NCBI GenBank assembly: GCA_947488275.1
Contig: CANKZX010000011.1
Span: 1 to 37,540, forward strand
Source: Alphaproteobacteria bacterium
GTDB taxonomy: Bacteria; Pseudomonadota; Alphaproteobacteria; Paracaedibacterales; CAIOTO01
DNA: 37,540 nucleotides
Reading direction: 5' to 3'
Shown here: positions 8,543 through 15,198 of the stretch, in pieces
How positions within the stretch are numbered: the first letter of the stretch is position 1
How the letters are laid out: the number at the start of each line of letters is the position of its first letter
Made by a program: the position numbers and the translations under genes
Notes under the pieces: generated by a model
Database searches by the model: none
The model's input: only the letters and a program-made list of their open reading frames with translations
What the model was told of the DNA's origin: nothing

Positions 8543-8842
8543 TTATTTCTGAAATTTACTGTTTATTCTTGTCTCAAGAACAATCAATTTATCATGATCT
8601 GACTGATAAGTTGACTCTATACGGCTTAACCTTGACAAATGATCATGATCATTTAAATACTTACTTTCAAGACAATCAATCTTATTACTTAAATACCAAA
8701 ACGTCCCACCAATACAAGTAATTAAAATACCAGCTACCCACTTCACATAATCATCAAATCTTTTGTTGGAAACTTTGTCATCACAGCAATGAGATGAAGA
8801 TGATTGCTGCGTTGGCACATTATTATCCATATTATCTGCCAT
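8543..8842 (-). CDS. Small single-pass membrane protein with coiled coil
   Basis: Not recognised. The 99-residue product has a polar Ser/Cys-containing N-terminus, one transmembrane helix (WVAGILITCIGGTFWYL, about residues 36-52) and a C-terminal helical, probably coiled-coil stretch with repeats of HDHLSRLSRIE / SDHDKLIVLETRI. The ATG at 8842 is preferred over an upstream ATG at 8869: AGGAATG lies just before it, and it starts one base after the stop of the preceding gene, implying translational coupling. Size and layout are reminiscent of phage holin-accessory (XhlA-like) proteins, but there are no other phage genes nearby, so I give no function. Confidence 0.6.
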   Translation of the reverse strand: MADNMDNNVPTQQSSSSHCCDDKVSNKRFDDYVKWVAGILITCIGGTFWYLSNKIDCLESKYLNDHDHLSRLSRIESTYQSDHDKLIVLETRINSKFQK

Positions 8843-8843
8843 A

Positions 8844-9266
8844 CTACATTCCTGCCTGCGCTGTTTCAACCATTTGGAAAAATTCAGTTATTTTTTTATT
8901 AGCAATAGCATAACGCAACCCAACAACTGCATTTTGAAAAACAATATCAACAGATACATTATCTTTATCAATCGATTTTCTTTCTATATTTGTCATTGTT
9001 TTTAGGAAAAAACTCGAAGAGTTAATCTTGCCATCCTTATCAATTTCAAATTTTATCAAACGTACGTTTGTTAAAACATAAAGAAGAATCCCTAGTTTTT
9101 GTGGCTGCAAATTCGCTTTTATCGGCAAATAGGTCTTAATTGTATCACCATTCACAGCGACTCTAATAAATTCTTCAATCTGAGGTTTTATATCATCTTT
9201 ATTAACAATAAATGACATATCCAAATCAAAAACGGCATCAATAATTTTTTCAACTTTTATCAACAT
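8844..9266 (-). CDS. Small hypothetical protein, possibly PH-like fold
   Basis: Not securely recognised. The 140-residue soluble protein alternates predicted beta strands in its middle (LGILLYVLTNVRLIKFEIDK, INSSSFFLKTMTNIERKSI, VSVDIVFQNAVVGLRYAI) and ends in a helix (KKITEFFQMVETA). This resembles bacterial PH-domain proteins, where a TNxRLI strand is common. The start at 9266 is preferred to 9272 because AAGAG sits six bases before it. It lies directly upstream of the small membrane protein (one-base gap), followed by hisS. Function unknown; a membrane-associated two-protein unit is an inference. Confidence 0.58.
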   Translation of the reverse strand: MLIKVEKIIDAVFDLDMSFIVNKDDIKPQIEEFIRVAVNGDTIKTYLPIKANLQPQKLGILLYVLTNVRLIKFEIDKDGKINSSSFFLKTMTNIERKSIDKDNVSVDIVFQNAVVGLRYAIANKKITEFFQMVETAQAGM

Positions 9267-9423
9267 ATTCATCTCTTATTTACGCTTATAAATTTTATTT
9301 GCTTTTCAATCCAACGTAATACTAAAAAGCTTACGTCATCATAATAAAAATAGTACGCACACGTCAAATTTAATAGTGCGCAACAAACAAACTTCTGTTT
9401 AGAATAATATAAAATCATTAAGT

Positions 9424-10254
9424 ATGAAATCGATAATGTCTCTACCATTTCTAACCGCTGCATCATTTCAAACGGACAAACACCCATGGCTTGCCCACGG
9501 TTTCTTTGGACGCAAAGGCGGGGTAAGTACAGGCGTTTTTAACAGCCTAAATGTAGGCTTTGCTGAAAGGGGTGACCAACCCGATTGCATCACCGAAAAC
9601 CGATTGCGCGTCGCAAACGCCCTTAACATAGAACGCGCACCCGTTATTTTTGCCCATCAAAAACATACAACAATCGCCCTTATTGTTGATAAACCGTTTG
9701 AGGGTGAACGTCCTATTGCCGATGCCCTTGTCACAAACACGCCTGGCCTTCTTATTGGCGTGCAAACAGCTGACTGCGTACCCGTTTTATTTATTGACGA
9801 AACAACGCGTGTCATTGCAGCTGCCCATGCAGGGTGGAAAGGTCTTGCCGATGGAATCCTTCAAAATACGCTTATCGCTATGGAGAGTCTTGGCGCGAAC
9901 CGAACACATATCATTGCAGCCATTGGCCCTTGCATTCACGCCGATAGCTATGAAGTCGGTGACGATGTAAAAGCCGCATACCCACAATTTCCTGAACTGT
10001 TTACTCCCTGGACAAATAAAATTATTGGCACAACAGTCAGCAAAACAACAGCACACAAAGAAACATTTGCTTTTGACATGCCCATGGCTGCCTATCTAAC
10101 CCTTAAACAAGCAGGTATTCGTAATATCAGCCCCTCCCCTATTAATACCTATACCAATCCAACAGACTATTTCAGCTATCGTCGATCCACGCATAACGGT
10201 GATTCAACTTTTGGCAATCAAGCATCCGTCATCGGAATAAAAGCACACCTATAA
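9424..10254 (+). CDS. pgeF: Peptidoglycan editing factor / LACC1-YfiH family oxidoreductase
   Basis: Family members were first called multicopper polyphenol oxidases and include the E. coli peptidoglycan editing factor and purine-nucleoside-cleaving LACC1 homologues. The 276-residue protein has the conserved GFFGRKGGVSTG start, a metal-binding His in FAHQKHTT, QTADCVPVLF with the catalytic Cys, AAAHAGWKGLADG with the second His, and IGPCIHADSYEVG. The C-terminal FSYRRS is also typical. Start at 9424 or an in-frame ATG at 9436; the upstream AT-rich gap is shared with the divergent small-gene/hisS operon. Which activity dominates here cannot be told from sequence. Confidence 0.93.
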   Translation: MKSIMSLPFLTAASFQTDKHPWLAHGFFGRKGGVSTGVFNSLNVGFAERGDQPDCITENRLRVANALNIERAPVIFAHQKHTTIALIVDKPFEGERPIADALVTNTPGLLIGVQTADCVPVLFIDETTRVIAAAHAGWKGLADGILQNTLIAMESLGANRTHIIAAIGPCIHADSYEVGDDVKAAYPQFPELFTPWTNKIIGTTVSKTTAHKETFAFDMPMAAYLTLKQAGIRNISPSPINTYTNPTDYFSYRRSTHNGDSTFGNQASVIGIKAHL

Positions 10255-10315
10255 ATCCATCAAACATCAAAGTTGTCCGCCAGTATTACGAGTCATAGCA
10301 CGCAACTCTTTAGGT

Positions 10316-10343
10316 TTGCGTCGATGCGAAAATATGTTATACA
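10316..10343 (+). promoter_or_regulatory. Promoter of the RNase P RNA gene
   Basis: TTGCGT (10316-10321), a 16-base spacer and TATACA (10338-10343) place the transcription start near 10350, which coincides with the first bases of the RNase P RNA fold. Confidence 0.55.
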
Positions 10344-10349
10344 GATAGC

Positions 10350-10768
10350 GAGGTTAGGCAATCGCTGGTTAGTAATAACGAGAGGAAAGTCCGAGCTCCT
10401 GACAAACTATGGTGCCGGATAACGTCCGGCGGGTGGTTCTCGAAACCCATTTAGGGAAAGTGCCACAGAAATTATACCGCCTTGTTCATGCCATATTCTG
10501 GCTAGATAGGGTAAGGGTGAAATGGTGCGGTAAGAGCGCACCGCGCGACTGGTAACAGGCGTGGCAGGGTAAACCCCACCAGGAGCAAGACCAAATAGGA
10601 ATTACGTTCCGTTGTGCCGAAAGGCGTCTTGGACAGATTGTTTGTCATCTGAGTAATTCGGGTAGGTCGCTTGAGATGTGTGGTAACACACATTCTAGAT
10701 GAATGATTGCCAAAGGAATGGTTCGTCCATTCTGGAACAGAACTCGGCTTATCGACCTTATGTTTCGA
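10350..10768 (+). ncRNA. rnpB: RNase P RNA, bacterial class A
   Basis: Catalytic RNA that trims tRNA 5' leaders. Hallmarks are the P4 strand GAGGAAAGTCCGAGCTCC, ACAGAAATTATACCGCC, GGTAAGGGTGAAATGGTGCGGTAAGAGCGCACCGCGC, GTGGCAGGGTAAACCCCACC (CCA-contacting L15 region), and the 3' P4 partner AGAACTCGGCTTATCGACC. The length (about 420 bases) and type A layout fit Alphaproteobacteria. The ends are estimated: the 5' end from the promoter, the 3' end just before the terminator hairpin. An apparent minus-strand reading frame inside it is not a gene. Confidence 0.95.
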
Positions 10769-10772
10769 GATA

Positions 10773-10810
10773 AAAAAAGACAGCTTAGAGAAATCTAAAC
10801 TGTCTTTTTT
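10773..10810. terminator. Bidirectional Rho-independent terminator between rnpB and the ADP/ATP translocase
   Basis: A hairpin pairs GACAG (10779-10783) with CTGTC (10800-10804) and TTAGA (10785-10789) with TCTAA (10794-10798) around a GAAA loop. It is flanked by an A run on the left and T6 on the right, so it can stop both the plus-strand RNase P RNA and the minus-strand translocase gene. Confidence 0.85.
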
Positions 10811-10843
10811 CTTATAGATCAAAAATAACGTAAAAAAATTCTT

Positions 10844-12391
10844 TTACGCAGCCGCTGCAGCACGTTCATCAGCACGCATTTTAACAGCCGTATCCACCTT
10901 ACGTGACAATGCCTTTACAGCATAAAGCCAAGCAACACAAACAACAGCAAAGGTTGCAAAAGCATAAGGCGCAATCGCAACAACATCTTTCGTTGCAAAA
11001 GCCATAAGCAGACCCATTTGAACATATCCACCGCCTGCTTTACCTGCACGACCACCAATAACGTCAACAGCTGCTTTACCTTTTGATTTCAATTCTGGAT
11101 CAAGTGGAATATACGCCATTTCTTTTGTTGGATCAAACAATGTATATTTCACAGATTTTGAAATAATCACAATTCCTGCACCCAAAAAGGCTGCAACAGC
11201 AACAGGTGTTGATTTAAGGAAAACAAGCATCGGCGCTACTAAATTTTCTGAACAGGTAAAAATGAAGAACAAACCACCACCCAACAAAATAATTGCAGGC
11301 GTAATAAGTGCGGCCGTACACCATGAGAACGTACGAATAATATTAGATCCAATAAACAAACCAAATAAAATTGTAAATACACCAGTAATTGAAGAAAAGT
11401 TCCCCATAAAGGCATTATATCCACCTTTGTCACCTGCGTAGAAGAATTTCAATTGTTCTTTCCATTGAACTTCAACGAGATTAATCGTTACGCCATACGC
11501 CATAATTAATGTTGCGATAAGTGCAAGTTCAGGTGATTTAATAATAATCTGGAAGCTTTCACCAAGTGATGGTTTTTTCTTTTTCTTTTTCGTACCGCCT
11601 GCTTGTTCTTCTGGATCAAAAAAACGCTTATCATTTAAAACATTTGTATACATCCAACGATAAATATACATACAAAGGAAACCCATAACGGCAACAACAC
11701 TCATTAATAAGTACATTGATACTTGCCATGCGTCTGTTCCTGTTGGAAGATAATTTTTAATAGATTCTGAACAAAACACAACAACTTGGCCTGATATAAT
11801 CAACGCAAAGTTTGCAATCACCGCAAATAATCCATAAAAACGCTTTGATTCTGAAAAGCGAACCACATGGTTTGCAAATTCCCAAAACGCCAAAGCAAGA
11901 ATCGCACTTCCCCAAATTTCTGCAAACACATAAAATATGGAATAGGACCAATACGCATAAATATCAATAAACCCAGAAAACGCAGGGGCGGCCTCATGCA
12001 TTGCCTTCACTGTTTCTTTGGCAGGGTGCAAAAAATCAGCCATTGGATAAATAATAAATCCAAAAACAGCAAAAAAGATAATGAAAGGAGAAACAATTGC
12101 ATAAAACAATTTTTCACGCGAAAGCACATTTGATAATTTTGCATACAATATCACGAACAACACGGCAGCTGCTGTCACGGCAATACCTTTTAAGAAAGGA
12201 ATAACGGCAGCACCGCCCGCATTCACAACAAGCGTATCTTTTGTATCACGTAAAATTGTGTAATTAAAGAGAATGCAAAACATAATCAAAGCGAGTGGAA
12301 TAAATTTCTTTAATTCGTAATTATGTATTGGCCAAAGTACAGCGCGCATGCCTGTAAATTCTGGCTGTTTTGTATCAGATGGGCTTGTCAT
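10844..12391 (-). CDS. tlc: ADP/ATP translocase (Tlc/NTT nucleotide transporter)
   Basis: Inner-membrane carrier that exchanges host ATP for bacterial ADP, or takes up other nucleotides; found almost only in intracellular bacteria and plastids. The 515-residue protein has about 12 hydrophobic helices. Recognisable family features include FNYTILRDTKDTLVV in the first helix region, ELWGSA-like AEIWGSAILALAFWEFANH, YGVTINLVEVQWKEQLK, and the late KYTLFDPTKEMAYIPLD. A lysine-rich cytoplasmic loop (KKKKKK) lies mid-protein. The ATG at 12391 has AAAGGA seven bases upstream. A promoter and a leader palindrome lie upstream. Holosporales and Rickettsiales usually carry several paralogues with different substrates, so exact substrate is not assigned. 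Confidence 0.96.
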   Translation of the reverse strand: MTSPSDTKQPEFTGMRAVLWPIHNYELKKFIPLALIMFCILFNYTILRDTKDTLVVNAGGAAVIPFLKGIAVTAAAVLFVILYAKLSNVLSREKLFYAIVSPFIIFFAVFGFIIYPMADFLHPAKETVKAMHEAAPAFSGFIDIYAYWSYSIFYVFAEIWGSAILALAFWEFANHVVRFSESKRFYGLFAVIANFALIISGQVVVFCSESIKNYLPTGTDAWQVSMYLLMSVVAVMGFLCMYIYRWMYTNVLNDKRFFDPEEQAGGTKKKKKKPSLGESFQIIIKSPELALIATLIMAYGVTINLVEVQWKEQLKFFYAGDKGGYNAFMGNFSSITGVFTILFGLFIGSNIIRTFSWCTAALITPAIILLGGGLFFIFTCSENLVAPMLVFLKSTPVAVAAFLGAGIVIISKSVKYTLFDPTKEMAYIPLDPELKSKGKAAVDVIGGRAGKAGGGYVQMGLLMAFATKDVVAIAPYAFATFAVVCVAWLYAVKALSRKVDTAVKMRADERAAAAA

Positions 12392-12417
12392 TTTATATCC
12401 TTTAAGATTAACTTAAT

Positions 12418-12445
12418 GTATAAATAAATGGATCTTTATTTATAC
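12418..12445. promoter_or_regulatory. Perfect palindrome in the leader of the ADP/ATP translocase gene
   Basis: GTATAAATAAA (12418-12428) and its exact complement TTTATTTATAC (12435-12445) flank a six-base loop. The palindrome lies 27 bases upstream of the translocase ATG, inside the predicted untranslated leader. It could be an operator or an RNA hairpin; no factor is suggested by sequence alone. Confidence 0.5.
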
Positions 12446-12527
12446 GACGTTTACTGTTTAGTAAAAATAAAGAACAGAGCCATACAAACAAATGCATGCT
12501 CAATATACTTCTTTTTTCAACACTAAG

Positions 12528-12556
12528 ATTATACAACAAAAGTTCAATACAAACAA
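12528..12556 (-). promoter_or_regulatory. Promoter for the ADP/ATP translocase gene
   Basis: On the minus strand, TTGTTT (12556-12551), a 17-base spacer and a consensus TATAAT (12533-12528) point towards the gene. This gives an untranslated leader of roughly 130 bases. Confidence 0.5.
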
Positions 12557-12650
12557 GTTAAATCGTTAATAAAGTCTTCATATGAATTAACAAAAGATTA
12601 AATTACTACTACTCATCATAAAAACACCCACACTACCTGTCGCTTTTATC

Positions 12651-12861
12651 TTCCCCAGTTCGGGATTTCGGCAAACAAAAACCTATAGTTTCCGTCATGG
12701 CGAGCCAGCGTAAGCTGGTGTGGGCATCCAGAAAAACAATATTTCTGAGGAAACACTCACTTCCGAAAGAGCAGCCACTGGATCACCACGGAGCGATGCT
12801 CCTCATGACGATTACGTAACATAGATAGAGTTTTCTTCATGTTTAATCCCAAATTGGGGTT
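12651..12861. repeat. Dispersed palindromic repeat, copy C (complete, inverted relative to B)
   Basis: A 211-base element in the 711-base gap between the translocase and the MFS gene. Outer arms (about 12653-12668 and 12844-12859) carry degenerate CCCCAGTTCGGGATT and its complement. The core (12693-12810) has CGTCAT...ATGACG ends with hairpins CCAGC/GCTGG and GGAGC/GCTCC. Reverse-complemented, it aligns with copy B throughout, including GTGGTGATCCAGTGGCTG. Around it, 12446-12650 and 12862-13085 are AT-rich and hold no gene I can support. Confidence 0.85.
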
Positions 12862-13102
12862 TATAAAGTAACAGACAAGATGAAAAACCCATTTTAATAA
12901 AAATTTACCATTATTTCTATTAAATAAACTTATAATTTATATTTTGAATAAAAATATTGATTTTTTTATTACACAAGCTTACATTTAAATTTTTAAGATT
13001 TAATTGTAAAAAAATAAATCTTTTTATTTACGAGACCTTATTTCGACCACACGATTTTACTCATCTAGCAAAATATTACGTGTTACAGGAGAATAATTCG
13101 AG

Positions 13103-14329
13103 ATGAACAAAAAGGTTATCCTTTCAAGTTTTGTAGGAAACGCCCTTGAGTTTTTTGACTTCACCCTATGCGGTGTTTTCATAATGACATTGTCATCTTT
13201 ATTTTTTCCAGCATACGATCCAAAATTATCAATTCTTGCAGGCATGTTTGCTTTTTCGGCCGCCTTTTATTCACGTCCTTTTGGCGCACTCCTCTTTGGC
13301 TATCTTGGGGATAAGTATGGCAGGCGCAAAGTACTGTCAACCACTGTTTTTTTAATGGGAATACCAACATTCATTATTGGCATCCTTCCATCGTATGAGC
13401 AAATCGGAATGTTTGCTCCCATCATTCTAATTATTTGCCGCCTTCTACAGGGGTTATGTGCTGGCGGCGAATATAACGGCGCTGCAATCTTTGCCCTTGA
13501 ACATGCACAAGGAAAGAATCCAGGTCTTATCAGTGGAATTATCTCTTGTTCTTCAGTTGTTGGTATTTTAACAGCAACAATTTTTGGCAGCCTCTTTCTA
13601 CATGACGATGCGCCCACTTGGTTTTGGCGTATTCCATTTATATGTGGCGGACTCGTTAGTATCGCAGGCTACTTACTCAGACGATACACTTTTGAAACCA
13701 TTGAATTCTCACGCTTTAAAAAAGAGGATCATCCACCAAATAAAGAGGTAATTTCTTATCGAAAATATATATCTCCCTTCATCGTCTCAATCACTGTTGG
13801 CGCACTCAATGGCGCCTTATGTTATAGCCTATTTGGCTTTTTTAATATCTACATGACTAAATTTGTTGGATTCCACACACTAAAAGGAATTTGGTGCAAT
13901 CTAACAGGTCTTATTTCTTTTGCTCTTTGTTGTGTTATTTTTGGTTTATTAAGCGATTACTTTGGCAAACGAAAGCTCATCAAAAGCGCGTTTCTTTTAT
14001 CTTTCACCTTAGCACTACCAACATTTTTTCTACTTAATCAACCAAGCATCATTTCAGTCTTATTCGGGCAAGTTCTTTTTGGTCTGATTTGCGGCAGCTT
14101 TGTGGGGCCAACACATCATTTTCTTCATTCATTATTTCCTGTCGCCATGCGTTACAAAGGAATTGCCTTTGGTTTTTGTATTGGAATAACACTTACAGGC
14201 GGCACAACCGCCATATTCCTAACTTATATTATAATGAAAACGCAAAATTTATATGCACCCGCCTTTCTTATCATGACATACGCATTATTATTCAAAACAT
14301 CCTTATGGCTCTTGCCACAGGAGAAATAA
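13103..14329 (+). CDS. MFS transporter, metabolite:H+ symporter (ProP-like) family
   Basis: Inner-membrane secondary transporter with about 12 helices over 408 residues. The N-terminus (SSFVGNALEFFDFTLCG) and the first cytoplasmic loop (GYLGDKYGRRKVL, MFS motif A) are typical of the metabolite:H+ symporter branch that includes ProP. RLLQGLCAGGEYNGAAIF is the branch's motif in helix 4, and a second motif-A-like loop (GLLSDYFGKRKL) opens the second half. AGGAG lies about 11 bases before the ATG. Expanded ProP-like families are typical of Rickettsiales-like bacteria; substrate (proline, betaine or another host metabolite) is unknown. It is monocistronic and convergent with the che operon. Confidence 0.9.
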   Translation: MNKKVILSSFVGNALEFFDFTLCGVFIMTLSSLFFPAYDPKLSILAGMFAFSAAFYSRPFGALLFGYLGDKYGRRKVLSTTVFLMGIPTFIIGILPSYEQIGMFAPIILIICRLLQGLCAGGEYNGAAIFALEHAQGKNPGLISGIISCSSVVGILTATIFGSLFLHDDAPTWFWRIPFICGGLVSIAGYLLRRYTFETIEFSRFKKEDHPPNKEVISYRKYISPFIVSITVGALNGALCYSLFGFFNIYMTKFVGFHTLKGIWCNLTGLISFALCCVIFGLLSDYFGKRKLIKSAFLLSFTLALPTFFLLNQPSIISVLFGQVLFGLICGSFVGPTHHFLHSLFPVAMRYKGIAFGFCIGITLTGGTTAIFLTYIIMKTQNLYAPAFLIMTYALLFKTSLWLLPQEK

Positions 14330-14372
14330 AAACAATCTGAACTATCACGCGTTTAGGAAAAATCACTTAATT

Positions 14373-14744
14373 TTAAAAACCAATTGATTTTAATTTTTCC
14401 TGCACACAGTTTTCTTCAAATGGTTTCATCAAATAAGCAACAACATCCAAACAAAATTCTTCTTGTTGAGATTGCGCCAAATCTTCTTTAATGCAAAACA
14501 CGATAGGTGGTAATTTCTTAGTTTGCCCAAGCGTATCTTTATAAAGATGAAGGAAACCAACCCCTGACAATGTATTCATATCCCAATCAAGAAAAATCAA
14601 ATCGGGTATACGTTTCATACAATAAGCATATCCTTCCTCTGCATCATTTACCTCATCAACAGAAAAACCAAGGGGTTCTAAAAAACCACGTAATAACCGA
14701 CGATGTGCCGATAATTCTTCAATAATTAATACTTTCTTTGTCAT
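14373..14744 (-). CDS. Single-domain response regulator with degenerate active site
   Basis: A 123-residue stand-alone receiver domain, third in the cheA-cheW operon, so probably the CheY-like or phosphate-sink partner of CheA. The likely phospho-acceptor Asp53 (FLDWDM) and the conserved Lys in YLMKPF are present. However, the usual DD metal pair is EE (IIEEL), the MP after the acceptor is MN, and the switch Thr/Ser at the end of beta 4 is Cys (IVFCIKE). AAAGGTGA lies just before the ATG, and the gap from cheW is ten bases. Phosphorylation competence is doubtful but not excluded. Confidence 0.83.
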   Translation of the reverse strand: MTKKVLIIEELSAHRRLLRGFLEPLGFSVDEVNDAEEGYAYCMKRIPDLIFLDWDMNTLSGVGFLHLYKDTLGQTKKLPPIVFCIKEDLAQSQQEEFCLDVVAYLMKPFEENCVQEKLKSIGF

Positions 14745-14754
14745 ATAATCACCT

Positions 14755-15198
14755 TTAATTTACAAATAAATTGGAAAATATTTTCTTTTCATCAAGCACA
14801 ATCAAGAGTTTTTCACCAAAATAGAAAACCCCTAACGAATACTGCCGCCATTGTTCTTCAACATTCGATGGATTTTTCTCAAGCAATGACGGTGTTAGTG
14901 TCATAACTTCTCCAACGGAATCAACCAATAAACTATAAAGACTGCCCTCAATCTCAACAATAATCGACATCGCCCGTTTCGCATTTGCGATCGCGGATAC
15001 ATTTAAAACCATACCAAAATCAAGCGCTGTCACAATACGCCCACGTAAATTAAGCAAGCCACAAATCATAGGCTCTGCAAGCGGAACATATGTCATGTTA
15101 GGCGTAAAAATTACATCTTCAATATGATCAACGGATATACCGAACAAAACACCGTCTATGGTTAGAGACACATATTGATGCAACTCAGTTGAATGCAT
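14755..15198 (-). CDS. cheW: Chemotaxis coupling protein CheW
   Basis: Adaptor linking CheA to chemoreceptors at the membrane. The 147-residue protein has the CheW fold signature: VSLTIDGVLFGISVDHIEDV, the PLAEPMICGLLNLRGRIVTALDF core, and LLVDSVGEVMTL near the end. I chose the ATG at 15198 because GGAG lies seven bases upstream and it makes the protein family-sized; a longer frame to 15336 merely runs antiparallel to nothing and overlaps cheA by 150 bases. The real overlap with the end of cheA is 14 bases. No chemoreceptor gene is in the window. Confidence 0.93.
   Translation of the reverse strand: MHSTELHQYVSLTIDGVLFGISVDHIEDVIFTPNMTYVPLAEPMICGLLNLRGRIVTALDFGMVLNVSAIANAKRAMSIIVEIEGSLYSLLVDSVGEVMTLTPSLLEKNPSNVEEQWRQYSLGVFYFGEKLLIVLDEKKIFSNLFVN

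Noticed and set aside
9269-9487. Minus-strand 72-residue frame between the small genes and pgeF
   Set aside because: It overlaps the pgeF start, has no ribosome site or recognisable pattern, and occupies a divergent promoter region.
10502-10822. Minus-strand 106-residue frame
   Set aside because: It lies inside the RNase P RNA gene and its terminator.
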